Assembly (NCBI RefSeq): GCF_014107495.1
Contig: NZ_CP041969.1
Location: 3,893,501-3,957,500 of the forward strand
Length of the DNA: 64,000 nt
Source: Cohnella cholangitidis
GTDB lineage: Bacteria; Bacillota; Bacilli; Paenibacillales; Paenibacillaceae
Reading direction: 5' to 3'
In this document: in pieces, positions 1-13,406 of the stretch
How the letters are laid out: each line of letters begins with the position of its first letter
How positions within the stretch are numbered: the first letter of the stretch is position 1
Position numbers and translations under genes: made by a program
Notes under the pieces: generated by a model
Database searches by the model: none
Seen by the model: only the letters and a program-made list of their open reading frames with translations
What the model was told of the DNA's origin: nothing

Positions 1-168
1 GGCACGCATTACGAGGTTGGGCGACCGACCAGCAACGTAGGAGGCAGCACGGATCCGAAAGTATCGTATTGGGAGCCGTCATCGTTGAGTCCGACCGTCC
101 AGGATGATTTCGCTTCGGGCGGATTATACGGTCCGGTGCGTGTTTATGTGAAGGCATCGATCCGTTAG
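1..168 (+). CDS. C-terminal end of an unidentified protein (5' end outside window)
   Basis: Reading frame 1 is open from the first base to a TAG at 166-168 and gives 55 residues ending VRVYVKASIR. No family could be recognised from this tail. It is rich in Gly, Ser, Pro and Thr, as often seen at the ends of secreted carbohydrate-active enzymes, but that is only a hint. A strong terminator at 223-259 follows, so this gene is transcriptionally separated from the histidine kinase downstream. Only the frame and the stop codon are certain. Confidence 0.5.
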   Translation, partial: GTHYEVGRPTSNVGGSTDPKVSYWEPSSLSPTVQDDFASGGLYGPVRVYVKASIR

Positions 169-222
169 TTTCTTGGAAATGAACATGGGCATCTTAAAAA
201 TATACACTTTCGAGTTCACTGA

Positions 223-259
223 AGTAACGGTACAATGCAAGTACCGTTACTTTTTTTTT
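223..259 (+). terminator. Rho-independent terminator
   Basis: An 11-bp perfect stem (AGTAACGGTAC paired with GTACCGTTACT) encloses a 7-base loop and runs into nine consecutive T. It closes the gene that enters from the left edge. Confidence 0.9.
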
Positions 260-267
260 ATCCCTTA

Positions 268-283
268 ATGAAAGCGCTTAACA
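268..283 (+). promoter_or_regulatory. Candidate catabolite-responsive element (cre)
   Basis: ATGAAAGCGCTTAACA keeps the cre core (TGAAAGCGCTT) and departs from the consensus in the last bases. It lies about 45 bases upstream of the histidine kinase start, in the only gap before the glycoside hydrolase cluster. CcpA control would fit a sugar-utilisation locus. This is a motif match only. Confidence 0.4.
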
Positions 284-325
284 AAAGTTGTAAAGCCTAT
301 ATCATGGAAAAGTTGTGATTGCGTT

Positions 326-2140
326 ATGAAAACGTTCTTCCGTCATTTGTGGGATCGATTCAGCAGTGTGCGCATCGTTAGGAAAATGGCGTTAGGATAC
401 ATTCTTCTCGTTGTTGTTCCGGTCATTACTTTCGGATATTATTTTTTCAATCAAATCTATGACGAAATGATGAATGAATACTCGCGAGGGAAGCAAGAGT
501 TGATTAGACAGGCAGCAGGAAGCTTTGATGTCAGTATAGAGCAGGTCAAGTCGGTCCATTCTCTGTTCCAATATAATCAGCAAGTACTTGAATACTTGAA
601 CGGAAATTATTTGACGGAGGCCGACCAGGTTTATAACTACTTGAAAGACGTCCGTCCGGCATTTTCATTTGCTTATCTAGGCAACGAAGCGATCCGATCC
701 ATCCGCTTGTACAAATTCGACCAATCGGTATTGTCCGTGCAAGGAGAAGTGGACGATTTGAATGCGCTTCCTAACCCGGACATCCTTCAGCGGCTGAAGA
801 AGCTCAAGGTAAGCCAGGGGGTGTGGCAAAAGCAAGATGCGACCGGAAGCTCGGGAGTTCCGTATTTCGCTTATTACCAAAGGCTCTACAACAACAGCTA
901 TTCGAAGCAATTGGCTGTTATGGAAGTGATTGTCGATGACACGATTTTATCCAATTTTATGAACACGGTGAAGGCTTCTAAGGGAACAGAAGTTATGATC
1001 GTAAGCGATCAGCAGGTCGTATATCGCGATAAAAGCGACAGCTTCAACGATAAACGGGAGCAAGCGGTTTTGGATGCGATTTCATACGAAGGCAAGAAAA
1101 GCTATTGGAAAGACGGGAATCTGCTCGTAAACGTATTTGTACGAAACGATCTGCACCTCGCCTTTTATTTCTTCAGTCCGTTGGACGAGATGTTTTTGGA
1201 TTTTCGCAAAGAGACCTTAGTGACCGGAAGCGTCCTCTTAGTCCTGCTCATCGTGCTTTCCGTTCTTTATTATTTTATCGCATCCCTTCTGACAAAACGG
1301 ATATTGAAGCTGGCGAAGCATATGCGACGGGTGGACGAGAACAATATGAGCCTATACGAGGGCGAGACAGCGAGCGACGAGATCGGATTTCTTACCTTTT
1401 CCTATAATTCGATGATTCATCGGATCGATGAGCTGTTGAATAAGGTTCAGAAAGCGGAATTGATGAAGAAAGAAGCCGATTATTTGGTTATGCAGGCGCA
1501 AATCAAGCCCCATTTTCTGTACAACACATTGGAATCGATTCGCATGCTGGCGGAAATAAACGACGATCAAGACGTAGTCGAAGCGACTTATACTTTTGGC
1601 AAATTGCTCCGATACACGTTATCTTCGGGAGATAATGAAACGCCGCTTGTGGACGAATTTGAAAATATTCGCAATTACTTGGAAATGTACAAGCTGCGGA
1701 TGCTAGATCGATTAAGTTATGAAATCCATATGGATACAGATATCTCCGGCATATTCTGTCCGCGTTTTATCCTTCAGCCTCTGGTTGAAAATAGTATTCA
1801 TCATGGAATTTCAAAGAGTCGAGGCCAGGGCGAGATTAAGGTGAAGATAACGGAAGCCGATCCGTTTATACACATCAGCATTTCCGACAACGGCGCGGGC
1901 ATTACGGAGGAACGTCTATCCATCATACGGGGCGTGCTTGACAATCGATTGGATCGAAGCGAACTGCAAACCGAAGACTCCGGTATGGGGTTGTACAATG
2001 TGAGCGAGCGGATTAAAGTCTATTTTGGAGAAAGCTCCGGATTGGATATTTACAGCAAAGTTGGAGAAGGCACGCTTTATGTTGTAAAGCTTCTAAGAGA
2101 AAGGGGAACTCCGAATGCTAAATTTGATGATCGTGGATGA
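326..2140 (+). CDS. YesM-type sensor histidine kinase
   Basis: Membrane sensor kinase of the YesM/LytS-like class (HisKA-less, His_kinase domain). Residues 21-41 form the first membrane segment, about 42-297 an extracellular sensor region, about 298-322 the second segment, then a HAMP-like linker. The phospho-acceptor is His396 in KPHFLYNTLE. The ATPase domain has an N box (LQPLVENSIHHG), a G1 box (DNGAGI) and a G2 box (GMGLYNV). It overlaps the regulator gene by 26 bases, so the two are co-translated. Kinases of this class in Paenibacillaceae usually sense extracellular oligosaccharides, and the three glycosidase genes downstream suggest a fucosylated galactoside. The ligand is inferred. Confidence 0.93.
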   Translation: MKTFFRHLWDRFSSVRIVRKMALGYILLVVVPVITFGYYFFNQIYDEMMNEYSRGKQELIRQAAGSFDVSIEQVKSVHSLFQYNQQVLEYLNGNYLTEADQVYNYLKDVRPAFSFAYLGNEAIRSIRLYKFDQSVLSVQGEVDDLNALPNPDILQRLKKLKVSQGVWQKQDATGSSGVPYFAYYQRLYNNSYSKQLAVMEVIVDDTILSNFMNTVKASKGTEVMIVSDQQVVYRDKSDSFNDKREQAVLDAISYEGKKSYWKDGNLLVNVFVRNDLHLAFYFFSPLDEMFLDFRKETLVTGSVLLVLLIVLSVLYYFIASLLTKRILKLAKHMRRVDENNMSLYEGETASDEIGFLTFSYNSMIHRIDELLNKVQKAELMKKEADYLVMQAQIKPHFLYNTLESIRMLAEINDDQDVVEATYTFGKLLRYTLSSGDNETPLVDEFENIRNYLEMYKLRMLDRLSYEIHMDTDISGIFCPRFILQPLVENSIHHGISKSRGQGEIKVKITEADPFIHISISDNGAGITEERLSIIRGVLDNRLDRSELQTEDSGMGLYNVSERIKVYFGESSGLDIYSKVGEGTLYVVKLLRERGTPNAKFDDRG

Positions 2141-2909
2141 TGAACCGTTCATGATTAAAGGGCTTATGAATATTATCGAGAAGGGAAATACGCCTTGTTC
2201 GGAAGTGATCAAGGCTTCCGATGGTTTCGATGCGCTGGAGAAGCTGGAAAACTTCAGGCCCGATTTGATGATTACGGATATACAGATGCCAGAGATGGAT
2301 GGGCTGGAGCTCATCCGCCAAGCTCAGGAGAGAGGCCTTTGCAAACGTTTTATTATTTTGTCCGGCTATGATGACGCGAAGTACATGCGGCAAGCGATCA
2401 AGCGCCGGGTGATCGACTACTTGATGAAGCCGATCGACAAAACCGAACTATACGACATATTGGCGAATATCTCGCTTGAGTTGTTGAACTCGGCGTCGCC
2501 CAAGGATAATCCGAATTTACTAAGCCATGCGGTATCCGATCCGACGATTGACGAATTAGAGGAAAGCCGGCTCTCCAAGAACGTGAAAAAAATCATTCAA
2601 TATATCGATCAGCACTATACGAAGGATCTTTCGCTGGATCAAATCGCCGACCACGTTTTCTTGCATCCCAATTACATCAGCGCATTATTCCGGAAGGAAA
2701 CGGGGCTTACTTTCATTCATTATTTGCATCTGTACCGGATTAAGAAAGCCAAAGAAATGATGGTCATGGATAACGAGCTTTCGTTTCATCAAATTTCGGA
2801 GCGGGTCGGGTATGAAAGCGTGAGGCATTTCTTTAATGTGTTCAAAAAATACAGCGGAGCGACACCCGGAGAATATAGGGAACATTTCAAGCTTCAGATG
2901 CGGGGCTGA
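2115..2909 (+). CDS. Short YesN-type response regulator (receiver + AraC HTH)
   Basis: Cytoplasmic DNA-binding regulator paired with the preceding kinase. The receiver domain (residues 1-120) has the acidic pair Asp8/Asp9, phospho-acceptor Asp55 in MITDIQMP and the later Lys in LMKPID. An AraC-family double helix-turn-helix fills about 160-260 (IADHVFLHPNYISALF, ISERVGYESVRHFFNVFKK). At 264 aa it is half the length of the other YesN protein in this window (522-524 aa), because the long middle region is absent and the two domains are joined by only about 40 residues. Start ATG at 2115 is preceded by AAGGGGA. Probably activates the GH42-GH95-GH2 genes. Confidence 0.92.
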   Translation: MLNLMIVDDEPFMIKGLMNIIEKGNTPCSEVIKASDGFDALEKLENFRPDLMITDIQMPEMDGLELIRQAQERGLCKRFIILSGYDDAKYMRQAIKRRVIDYLMKPIDKTELYDILANISLELLNSASPKDNPNLLSHAVSDPTIDELEESRLSKNVKKIIQYIDQHYTKDLSLDQIADHVFLHPNYISALFRKETGLTFIHYLHLYRIKKAKEMMVMDNELSFHQISERVGYESVRHFFNVFKKYSGATPGEYREHFKLQMRG

Positions 2910-3039
2910 TTACGGGAAGAATAATTAGTGTCAATAGAACATAGCGAAGGACGAATGCTTCAAAAAGAACATTCGAACCTGAGATATGTTCTATTTTGTA
3001 TAGCCGATATTCATGTGAAAATAAGTGGATAAGGATGTG

Positions 3040-5091
3040 ATGCCAATGTTTAATAAGCCTATCCCGAAAATGCTATATGGCGGGGATTACAATCCGGAGC
3101 AATGGCCCGAGGAAATATGGCAGGAGGACATGCGTCTGTTCAAGCTTGCCGGGGTTGATATCGCGACGATAAACGTGTTCTCGTGGGCGTTGAACCAGCC
3201 TGACGAGAATACGTATGAATTCGGCTGGCTTGATAAAGTGATGGACATGCTTCATGACAATGGCGTATACGCTTGCATGGGAACGGGGACTGCCGCTCAT
3301 CCGGCTTGGATGGCGACCAAATATCCCGACGTGCTGACCGTCGATTTCGAAGGCCGCAAAAGAAAGTACGGCCGTCGACACAATTCATGCGCCAATAGTC
3401 CGACGTTCAAAACTTATTCCCAGCAAATCGCATTTCGGCTTGCTGAACGATATAAAAACCATCCGGCCTTGCTGCTATGGCACGTGAACAACGAATACGG
3501 CTGGCGCTGTTATTGCGAGAATTGCGAGAAAGAATTTCGGAAATGGCTGCAGCGCAAATACGGCAGTCTGGACGCTTTGAACGAGGCGTGGTACACGCGC
3601 TTCTGGGGACACACGTTTTATGATTGGAACGAGATTGTCCTGCCGAACGTGTTGAGCGAGCATCTGAGCTCGAGCAATCAGGATGCGACGGCCTTTCAAG
3701 GAATTTCCTTGGACTATGCCAGGTTTAATTCAGATAGCATTCTGGAGAGCTATAAGCTGGAACGGGATGCGATTAAGAGCATTATCCCGAATGCGGTTGT
3801 GACTACGAACTTCCAGGGTAACGGAACATATAAGCCGCTCGATTATTTCAAGTGGGCGAAGGAGCTCGATGTAATCGCGCTCGACAGCTACCCGCCGGAC
3901 GATGCGCCGGCAAGTTATTCGTCGATGCGGCATGATCTGATGCGAGGGCTCAAGAACGGAGCGCCATTCATGCTGATGGAATCTTGTCCGAGCCAGCTCA
4001 ACTGGAAGCCGCAAAATCCGCTCAAAAGGCCGGGCGTGTCCAGGCTATGGAGCTATCAAGCGATTTCTCGCGGCGCGGATAGCATCATGTATTTTCAAAT
4101 GAGACGCTGTTCGGGAGCGTTCGAGAAATTCCATGGGGCGATGATTGATCACGCCGGCCACGAGAATACTCGCGTCTTCCGGGAATGCGCTTTAGTAGGA
4201 CGGGAGCTTGGCCGGTTGGGCGATAGAATCGTTGGCGCGCGCACTCCGGCAAAGGCGGCGATCGTCTTCGATTGGGACAATTGGTGGGCGATCGAGTATT
4301 CGAGCGGGTTAACGGATCAGCTAAAGTATTTGCAGGAAGTTCAGAAATACTACGATGCTTTCCACGGTCGCAATATCGCGGTCGATTTCGTCAGTACGGA
4401 ATCGGATCTCAGCGGTTATGACGTCTTGGTTGCTCCAGTGCTGTATATGGTGAAGGAAGGCTACGCGGAGAAGCTGGAACGGTTCGTCTCCGCAGGGGGG
4501 ACGTTTTTGACGACCGCCTTTAGCGGTATCGTAGACGAGAGCGACAAAATCCCGCTGGGCGGTTACCCGGGCAAGCTGCGGAAGCTGTTAGGAATATGGG
4601 TTGAAGAGATTGACGCGCTTCTGCCTTTGCAGCGGAATCTGATGCGCGTAAGCAATCCGGTCGGAGAGCTTACAGGGTCGTATGAATGCAGCGTTTTGTG
4701 TGATGTGCTGCATGCCGAAGGAGCAGAGGTGCTAGCGGAGTTCGGTCGCGAATTTTATCAAGGAATGCCGGCGTTAACCCGCAATTCCTTCGGCAGCGGC
4801 GAAGCGTGGTATGTCGCCACTAGCCCGGAGCCGAGATTCTTGGACAAGCTTGTACTGCATCTGTGCGCGAATAAAGGGATTACCCCCTTGTTGGATACCC
4901 CATCGAATGTCGAAGCGACGTTCCGAGAAAAGGACGGGAACCGTTATTTGTTCGTGCTTAATCATAATGATGATGTGAAATGGGTGAACATTGGCCCGCT
5001 GCCGCATAGGGATCTGTTGAGCGGCGGCGATATAAGCGGCGAAGTTAAGCTTGAACCCAAAGGCGTGTTACTGTTGCAAATAGGAGTGTGA
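3040..5091 (+). CDS. GH42 beta-galactosidase
   Basis: Intracellular enzyme (no signal peptide) that removes terminal beta-galactose. The A-domain TIM barrel carries the acid/base Glu152 in NNEYG and the nucleophile Glu314 in [15 protein letters not shown] motif just after the acid/base, with an upstream Cys in NSCANSP, forms the zinc site typical of GH42. A trimerisation (B) domain follows, and the small C-terminal domain ends near 683. A GTG at 3025 is possible, but AAGGA at 3031-3035 fits ATG 3040 or 3046 better. Its stop overlaps the upstream edge of the GH95 gene, so they form an operon. Likely acts on oligosaccharides after import. Confidence 0.95.
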   Translation: MPMFNKPIPKMLYGGDYNPEQWPEEIWQEDMRLFKLAGVDIATINVFSWALNQPDENTYEFGWLDKVMDMLHDNGVYACMGTGTAAHPAWMATKYPDVLTVDFEGRKRKYGRRHNSCANSPTFKTYSQQIAFRLAERYKNHPALLLWHVNNEYGWRCYCENCEKEFRKWLQRKYGSLDALNEAWYTRFWGHTFYDWNEIVLPNVLSEHLSSSNQDATAFQGISLDYARFNSDSILESYKLERDAIKSIIPNAVVTTNFQGNGTYKPLDYFKWAKELDVIALDSYPPDDAPASYSSMRHDLMRGLKNGAPFMLMESCPSQLNWKPQNPLKRPGVSRLWSYQAISRGADSIMYFQMRRCSGAFEKFHGAMIDHAGHENTRVFRECALVGRELGRLGDRIVGARTPAKAAIVFDWDNWWAIEYSSGLTDQLKYLQEVQKYYDAFHGRNIAVDFVSTESDLSGYDVLVAPVLYMVKEGYAEKLERFVSAGGTFLTTAFSGIVDESDKIPLGGYPGKLRKLLGIWVEEIDALLPLQRNLMRVSNPVGELTGSYECSVLCDVLHAEGAEVLAEFGREFYQGMPALTRNSFGSGEAWYVATSPEPRFLDKLVLHLCANKGITPLLDTPSNVEATFREKDGNRYLFVLNHNDDVKWVNIGPLPHRDLLSGGDISGEVKLEPKGVLLLQIGV

Positions 5092-5099
5092 GCGTATCG

Positions 5100-7496
5100 A
5101 TGAGCATAAGGAGCATAGGCAAGAACAACCCGATGCTGCTCTGGTATCGAAATCCAGCCGAGGAATGGGTGGAAGCATTGCCGCTCGGGAACGGCAGACT
5201 GGGTGGCATGGTCTATGGCGGCGTTAAACGAGAGCGCATTTCTTTAAACGAGGACACCCTGTGGACGGGCTCGCCAAGGGAAGCTGACAATATGGAAGCG
5301 GTTAAGCATTTGGACGAATCGCGTAAGTTGATTTTTGCCGGGCAATACCGGGAAGCTCAGACGGTTATCGAGAATCATATGCTCGGTCCTTGGTCTGAAG
5401 CTTATCAAGCGCTGGGTGACCTGGAGCTGGAGATGGAGCATGGCTCCAATGTACGGTCCTATCGCCGCGAGTTGGATCTTCGCAGCGGAATTAGCCGCAC
5501 TGAATATACGCATGGAGATACGACTTACGTTCGCGAAGCCTTCGTATCCGCGGTTGATCGGGTAATGGTTATTCGGATTTCCGCGGATCATCCCAAGAAA
5601 ATAAACGTGCAGGCTTCGTTGCGCAGTCCATTGAACTATTCGACCGGCAAATTGGGCGTGGATCGCATTTTCATGGCTGGCGCGGCGCCAAGCCGCATGG
5701 ATCCAGTGGGCGACCCTGCCGAAGAAACGGTATTCTTCGAGGAGAACAAAGGGGTACGCTTTCAAGTTCAACTTCAGGCGATAGCGGAGGAAGGGCATGT
5801 CGAGACGCATGGCGCGCGTTTGCTCGTCAGGTCCGCGAAGGCGGTAACGCTTCTGCTGAGTGCATCTACCAGCTTTAACGGCTATGACAAGGATCCCGTA
5901 ACCGAGGGGAAAAACCCGGCAGAGCTGTGCGAAGGCTCGTTAGCCGAGGCTTCTCGTTATAGCTATGCACAATTGAGAGAGCGGCACGTCGCGGATTTTC
6001 AACCCTACTTCGATCGAGTGGAGTTGGAGTTGGGCGGGGAGAGCCGAACCGAGCTGCCTACGGATGAACGTATTATTGCTGTGCGGGAAGGCGGGGAGGA
6101 CGCGCAGCTCGCAGCGTTATTTTTCCAATACGGCCGTTACTTGATGATCAGCAGCTCGCGGCCCGGCACGCAGGCGACCAATCTTCAGGGCATCTGGAAC
6201 AACATGACGAAACCGCCTTGGTCATGCAATTATACGACGAACATCAATACGGAAATGAACTACTGGCCAGCCGAAAGCTGTAACCTCGCAGAGTTCCATT
6301 ATCCATTGTTCGATATGCTGAACGATCTTCGGACGACAGGCGGTAAAATGGCAGACGTCTATTACGGCGCTCGGGGCTGGACCGCGCATCATGGCGTTGA
6401 TCTATGGCGGACTGCAACACCGCAGGGAGGACCGTCGAAAGGACCGGCGACTTGGGCTTACTGGCCGATGACCGGGCCTTGGATGTGCCAGCATCTATGG
6501 GAGCATTATGCCTACAATGGCGATGCTGATTTCTTGAGGGATGTCGCCTATCCGATCATGAAGGAAGCGGCTATGTTCTGCCTAGATTATCTGGTCGAGG
6601 ACGAGAACGGGAATCTCGTATCGTCTCCTTCGACATCGCCGGAGAATACGTTCATCGCGCCGGATGGATCGCATGTCGCGGTCGGGATGAGCTCTACGAT
6701 GGATATTGCGCTCATGCGCGAGCTATTTGCTAACTGCATGGAAAGCTATAGGATATTGAACGAAACCGATGGCTTCGGGGATACGCTGAGCCAAGCCTAC
6801 GATCGCTTATTGCCATTCCGGATTGGCCGGCATGGGCAGCTTCAGGAATGGTTCCGGGACTTTGAAGAAGCGGAGCCGGGCCATCGACATACGGCTCATC
6901 TATACGGACTGCATCCGGGCAACCAAATTACGGTTCGCGGAACGCCTGAACTGGCGCAAGCCGTACGAACGACTTTAGATCGCCGTCGGGAGCATGAGGG
7001 CACGGATACGATCGGCTGGTGCTTTGCTTGGAATATTAACATTTACGCACGACTGGAAGATCCGGACAACGCCTACGGATATTTACGAAAACTGCTCGGC
7101 AATCCGTTTCCGAATCTCTTTAACGCGCATCGTCATCCGAAAATTACGTTTTATCCTTTTTCGATCGAAGCGAACTTTGCGGCTACAGCGGGCATTGCCG
7201 AGCTGCTTGTACAAAGCCATGCAGGTGAATTGCATTTGCTGCCTGCATTGCCTTCTGCTTGGAGCAACGGCAGCGTGAGAGGACTTCGCGCCCGCGGCGG
7301 ATATGAAATCAGCATGGAATGGAAGCAAGGGAGATTGCATCATGCGATTATCCAAGCATCCTTGAACGGGAACTGTAGATTGCGATTGTCCGAGCTTGTC
7401 GGAATTGAAGGCGTCGACAGCGAGGTTGCGGCCGACGGCGTTATCGAGTTCAAGACGGAAGCGGGGAAATCGTATCGGGTTGTTCCGATCAAATAA
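5100..7496 (+). CDS. GH95 alpha-L-fucosidase
   Basis: Inverting alpha-1,2-L-fucosidase family protein of about 798 aa, the usual length for GH95. The N-terminal beta domain has the family signature [15 protein letters not shown]. The (alpha/alpha)6 barrel carries [10 protein letters not shown] and [15 protein letters not shown], and the C-terminal beta region ends near residue 798. No signal peptide is visible. GTG at 5088 is in frame but abuts the AGGAG, so ATG 5100 was chosen; the true start is uncertain by four codons. Between two beta-galactosidases it would remove the fucose cap before galactose release, as in xyloglucan fucogalactosyl side chains or fucosylated glycans. GH95 also contains alpha-L-galactosidases. 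Confidence 0.93.
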   Translation: MSIRSIGKNNPMLLWYRNPAEEWVEALPLGNGRLGGMVYGGVKRERISLNEDTLWTGSPREADNMEAVKHLDESRKLIFAGQYREAQTVIENHMLGPWSEAYQALGDLELEMEHGSNVRSYRRELDLRSGISRTEYTHGDTTYVREAFVSAVDRVMVIRISADHPKKINVQASLRSPLNYSTGKLGVDRIFMAGAAPSRMDPVGDPAEETVFFEENKGVRFQVQLQAIAEEGHVETHGARLLVRSAKAVTLLLSASTSFNGYDKDPVTEGKNPAELCEGSLAEASRYSYAQLRERHVADFQPYFDRVELELGGESRTELPTDERIIAVREGGEDAQLAALFFQYGRYLMISSSRPGTQATNLQGIWNNMTKPPWSCNYTTNINTEMNYWPAESCNLAEFHYPLFDMLNDLRTTGGKMADVYYGARGWTAHHGVDLWRTATPQGGPSKGPATWAYWPMTGPWMCQHLWEHYAYNGDADFLRDVAYPIMKEAAMFCLDYLVEDENGNLVSSPSTSPENTFIAPDGSHVAVGMSSTMDIALMRELFANCMESYRILNETDGFGDTLSQAYDRLLPFRIGRHGQLQEWFRDFEEAEPGHRHTAHLYGLHPGNQITVRGTPELAQAVRTTLDRRREHEGTDTIGWCFAWNINIYARLEDPDNAYGYLRKLLGNPFPNLFNAHRHPKITFYPFSIEANFAATAGIAELLVQSHAGELHLLPALPSAWSNGSVRGLRARGGYEISMEWKQGRLHHAIIQASLNGNCRLRLSELVGIEGVDSEVAADGVIEFKTEAGKSYRVVPIK

Positions 7497-7527
7497 GCAG
7501 AATATTCAATAGCAGAAGTCAGAAACG

Positions 7528-7555
7528 TCCCCTTCGCCAGGCTAGGCGAAGGGGA
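7528..7555 (+). terminator. Intercistronic stem-loop
   Basis: An 11-bp perfect stem (TCCCCTTCGCC with GGCGAAGGGGA) and a 6-base loop lie between the GH95 and GH2 genes. No T-run follows, so it may attenuate transcription or protect an mRNA end rather than stop transcription fully. Confidence 0.6.
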
Positions 7556-7558
7556 TAA

Positions 7559-10702
<3,144 letters not shown>

Positions 10703-10732
10703 ACTAAATTAATTCCAGGGGAGGATATTGGA

Positions 10733-11431
10733 ATGAATCTTATCATTACGGGCGCGAATCGAGGCCTGGGACTTATGCTTGTGCTGGAAGCGGCAAAACG
10801 GGGGCACACGGTATGGGCAGGAGTCCGGAAAGTATCGGAGTCGGGCAGCCTTAAAGATATGGCCCGGCAGTACCCGGGGAAGATCGAGATCGTTCCCCTT
10901 GACGTAACGAACGAGGAGGGGATCTCCAGCCTAGCGGAACGGCTGCACAAGGAGGGACGGAGCATCGATTCCATTATTAACAATGCAGCGGTCCTTATCG
11001 GCAGGGAGCACAGCTTGGAGGAGCTTCAGATCGCCGATCTCGAACGGACGATGGATGTCAACGTTTACGGTCCGATACGGATGGTGAAGCACTTTATGCG
11101 GCTGCTGCCGTCTCATGGCTCCAGTACGATCGTGAACGTGTCGTCCGCATCGGGCAGCTTCGAAAGAGCATACGGAGGAGATTATTCCTACGCGATCTCC
11201 AAGGCGGCTCTCAATTTATTTTCCCAGCAGCTTCATCATTTGCTAGAACCGAAAGGGTCTCGAGTATACGCCGTTCATCCCGGATGGCTGAGAACGGACA
11301 TGGGCGGACCCCAAGCAACCAACGATCCGTCGATGCCCGCGCCCGGAATAATCGATCTTGCGGAAGGTAAGATCGAATGCGAGCGCGCTAATGTATTCGT
11401 AGACCACAACGGCAAGACTTTGCCGAGATGA
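10733..11431 (+). CDS. Short-chain dehydrogenase/reductase
   Basis: Classical SDR of 232 aa. The NAD(P)-binding motif TGANRGLG is at residues 6-13, followed by NNAA and the catalytic Ser (NVSSASG) with YAISK holding Tyr and Lys. The GGGGAGG ribosome site is well placed. It follows the GH2 gene by 30 bases and precedes a terminator, so it is the last gene of the glycosidase cluster. Oxidation or reduction of a released sugar such as L-fucose or galactose is possible, but the substrate cannot be read from the sequence. Confidence 0.85.
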   Translation: MNLIITGANRGLGLMLVLEAAKRGHTVWAGVRKVSESGSLKDMARQYPGKIEIVPLDVTNEEGISSLAERLHKEGRSIDSIINNAAVLIGREHSLEELQIADLERTMDVNVYGPIRMVKHFMRLLPSHGSSTIVNVSSASGSFERAYGGDYSYAISKAALNLFSQQLHHLLEPKGSRVYAVHPGWLRTDMGGPQATNDPSMPAPGIIDLAEGKIECERANVFVDHNGKTLPR

Positions 11432-11449
11432 GCTTAGTTCGACTCAGAC

Positions 11450-11486
11450 AGAGGGGATCATGGTCTTTATGGGCATGATCCCCTCT
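11450..11486 (+). terminator. Long perfect stem-loop closing the glycosidase cluster
   Basis: A 13-bp perfect inverted repeat (AGAGGGGATCATG with CATGATCCCCTCT) with an 11-base loop lies just after the dehydrogenase gene. No clear T-run follows, so termination efficiency is uncertain. Confidence 0.7.
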
Positions 11487-11671
11487 GTGCGTTAGATCGA
11501 CCCGTACGACAAATGAGGATTCGAGCATAATAGGTAACGAATAACCTTTTGGAGAGATAATTTCTTCGGAAGGTTATTTCTGATGCCCACGAAGGGACAA
11601 GCCCCAGCGCAGCTCGCCGAGCTTGTACTTCCAGTATAAGTTTGAAAAAGCAAAAAATAAACATGGATAAA

Positions 11672-11693
11672 CGAACGTTTGTTCGTATATAAT
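11672..11693 (+). promoter_or_regulatory. LexA (DinR) box overlapping a promoter
   Basis: CGAACGTTTGTTCG is a perfect GAAC-N4-GTTC Gram-positive SOS box. It ends two bases before a consensus -10 (TATAAT, 11688-11693), so bound LexA would cover the promoter. It controls the genes from 11755 through the YolD-like gene. Confidence 0.85.
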
Positions 11694-11754
11694 GAATAAC
11701 ACGAACACCGGGAGCGCTCGACGTTCGTGCCATACGGGATACGGGGGAATGGGA

Positions 11755-12126
11755 ATGAAACCTCCAATGCTGAATCGCGAGGAGCTGCGAATGGTGAAGG
11801 AGTCGATTCTGATTCCGATCATGCTGGACTACCTTGAAAGTGATATCCACACGGCTCAATCGGCGGGATTCAAGCTGGACATGATTTTGATTCACGGCTT
11901 GAAGAAGGTGCAGGACGACATCATCAACGAGCATTACTCGATCAAGAAGCAGCTTCGGGAGCGAGGGATCAAGGTGCTTCCCGAGGAGCGGACGAAGCTC
12001 GGCGTCGAAGCGGATTACCTATGCCGGGGTTATCAGCATCATATGACTCTGTTATGGGGCACGGTGCGGACCGAAACGTTGAAAAAAGCGAGCGAGTACA
12101 CGGGGGTTAAGCTGACGGATGGGTGA
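11755..12126 (+). CDS. Conserved protein of unknown function upstream of UvrX
   Basis: Small soluble, mostly helical, charged protein of 123 aa from ATG 11755. The frame is open to 11692, but that ATG overlaps the promoter -10, so the start with the GGGGG site at 11743 is preferred. No catalytic motif or named domain was recognised. It is the first gene behind the SOS box and overlaps the upstream edge of the polymerase gene, so it should be DNA-damage induced and may assist or regulate the Y-family polymerase. Its function is not known. Confidence 0.65.
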   Translation: MKPPMLNREELRMVKESILIPIMLDYLESDIHTAQSAGFKLDMILIHGLKKVQDDIINEHYSIKKQLRERGIKVLPEERTKLGVEADYLCRGYQHHMTLLWGTVRTETLKKASEYTGVKLTDG

Positions 12127-12137
12127 GGGTGACGGCG

Positions 12138-13406
12138 ATGGGCCGCGACGAGGAAAGGATTATCATGCTTGCGGACTGCCAGAGCTTCTACGCTTCCGTG
12201 GAGAAAGCGAGCAACCCGCAATACGCGAACAAGCCGCTGGTCGTTGCGGGAGATCCGGAACGCAGAAGCGGCATTATACTGGCGGCTTGCCCGATCGCCA
12301 AACAATACGGAGTAACGACGGCCGAGACGGTGAGGGAGTCGCTGGCGAAATGTCCCGATCTCGTCATTATCAAGCCGCGGATGCAGCTGTATATCGACGT
12401 GTCCATGCAGATTACGAATATTTATCGTACCTATAGCGATCTCGTCGAGCCTTATTCGATCGACGAGCAATTTATCGATATTACGGGCAGCCGGAAGCTG
12501 TTCGGATCGCCGCGCGATATCGCGGAGGCGATTCAAATGCAAGTCCGGAACGATACGGGGGTGTATACGCGCTTAGGGATCAGCTATTCGAAAGTGACGG
12601 CCAAGATGGCGTGCGACCTATGGGCCAAGAAGAACGACGATGGCTTATTCACGCTGACGAAGACGATGTTGCCGGAGAAGCTATGGCCGCTGCCCATAGG
12701 CAAGCTGTTCATGGTCGGGAGCCGCATGACCGCCCACTTTACGGCGATGGGGTTGGCGACGATCGGAGAGCTTGCGCGGACGCCGCTGGCCGTCTTGAAG
12801 CAGATGATGCGGCGGAAGTTCGGCAAAAACTGCGACATCGACGCCGAATTATACTGGCGGCTCGCCAACGGGCTCGACGATAGTCCGGTCAGCCCTTACA
12901 CCCATGAAGAGGCCCCTAAGAGCGTGGGCCATCAGATGACGTTGCCGCGGGATTACCGCAAGTTCGAGGAGTTGAAGGTCGTGCTGCTGGAGCTGACGGA
13001 GCTCGTCTGCCAACGCTGCCGCGGTCTTGGTTTCATGGGGGGCGTCGTATCCGTGGGGTGCCAAGGCGCGGATTTCGACCACCCTACCGGATTTTACCGG
13101 CAGATGAAGATGGTCGAGCCGACGAACGTGACCAATCTGGTGTACGCCGCCGCGGTTAAGCTGTTCCGGCAGCACTGGGAGGGAGTGCCGGTACGGAAGG
13201 TGGCGGTTAGCCTCTCGCAATTATCCAATGAAGAAGAGTACCAGCTCTCGTTGTTCGATCAACGGGATCGGTTTCGGGAGCTGGAGAAGACGACCGATGC
13301 CTTGAAGCTGAAATACGGCAATACCGCCATCATGAGAGCCGTATCCGTTACGGAAGCAGGGCAGGCCAAAGACAGGGCGGGCAAGATCGGAGGACATTAC
13401 AAATGA
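12138..13406 (+). CDS. uvrX: Y-family DNA polymerase (UvrX/YqjW type)
   Basis: Error-prone translesion polymerase of 422 aa. The palm begins with MLADCQSFYASVEKA, giving the first catalytic Asp and the steric-gate aromatic pair. The second acidic motif is YSIDEQFIDITGS (Asp-Glu). HhH-type thumb sequences follow, then the little-finger domain in the last 130 residues (SLSQLSNEEEYQLSLFD). ATG 12138 follows a GAGGGTG site. Firmicutes with UvrX usually pair it with a YolD protein, as here (ATGA overlap), and the SOS box at 11672 predicts damage induction. Confidence 0.93.
   Translation: MGRDEERIIMLADCQSFYASVEKASNPQYANKPLVVAGDPERRSGIILAACPIAKQYGVTTAETVRESLAKCPDLVIIKPRMQLYIDVSMQITNIYRTYSDLVEPYSIDEQFIDITGSRKLFGSPRDIAEAIQMQVRNDTGVYTRLGISYSKVTAKMACDLWAKKNDDGLFTLTKTMLPEKLWPLPIGKLFMVGSRMTAHFTAMGLATIGELARTPLAVLKQMMRRKFGKNCDIDAELYWRLANGLDDSPVSPYTHEEAPKSVGHQMTLPRDYRKFEELKVVLLELTELVCQRCRGLGFMGGVVSVGCQGADFDHPTGFYRQMKMVEPTNVTNLVYAAAVKLFRQHWEGVPVRKVAVSLSQLSNEEEYQLSLFDQRDRFRELEKTTDALKLKYGNTAIMRAVSVTEAGQAKDRAGKIGGHYK

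Noticed and set aside
11686..11754. Upstream start (11692) for the gene before UvrX
   Set aside because: The ATG overlaps the promoter -10, so it could not be within the transcript.
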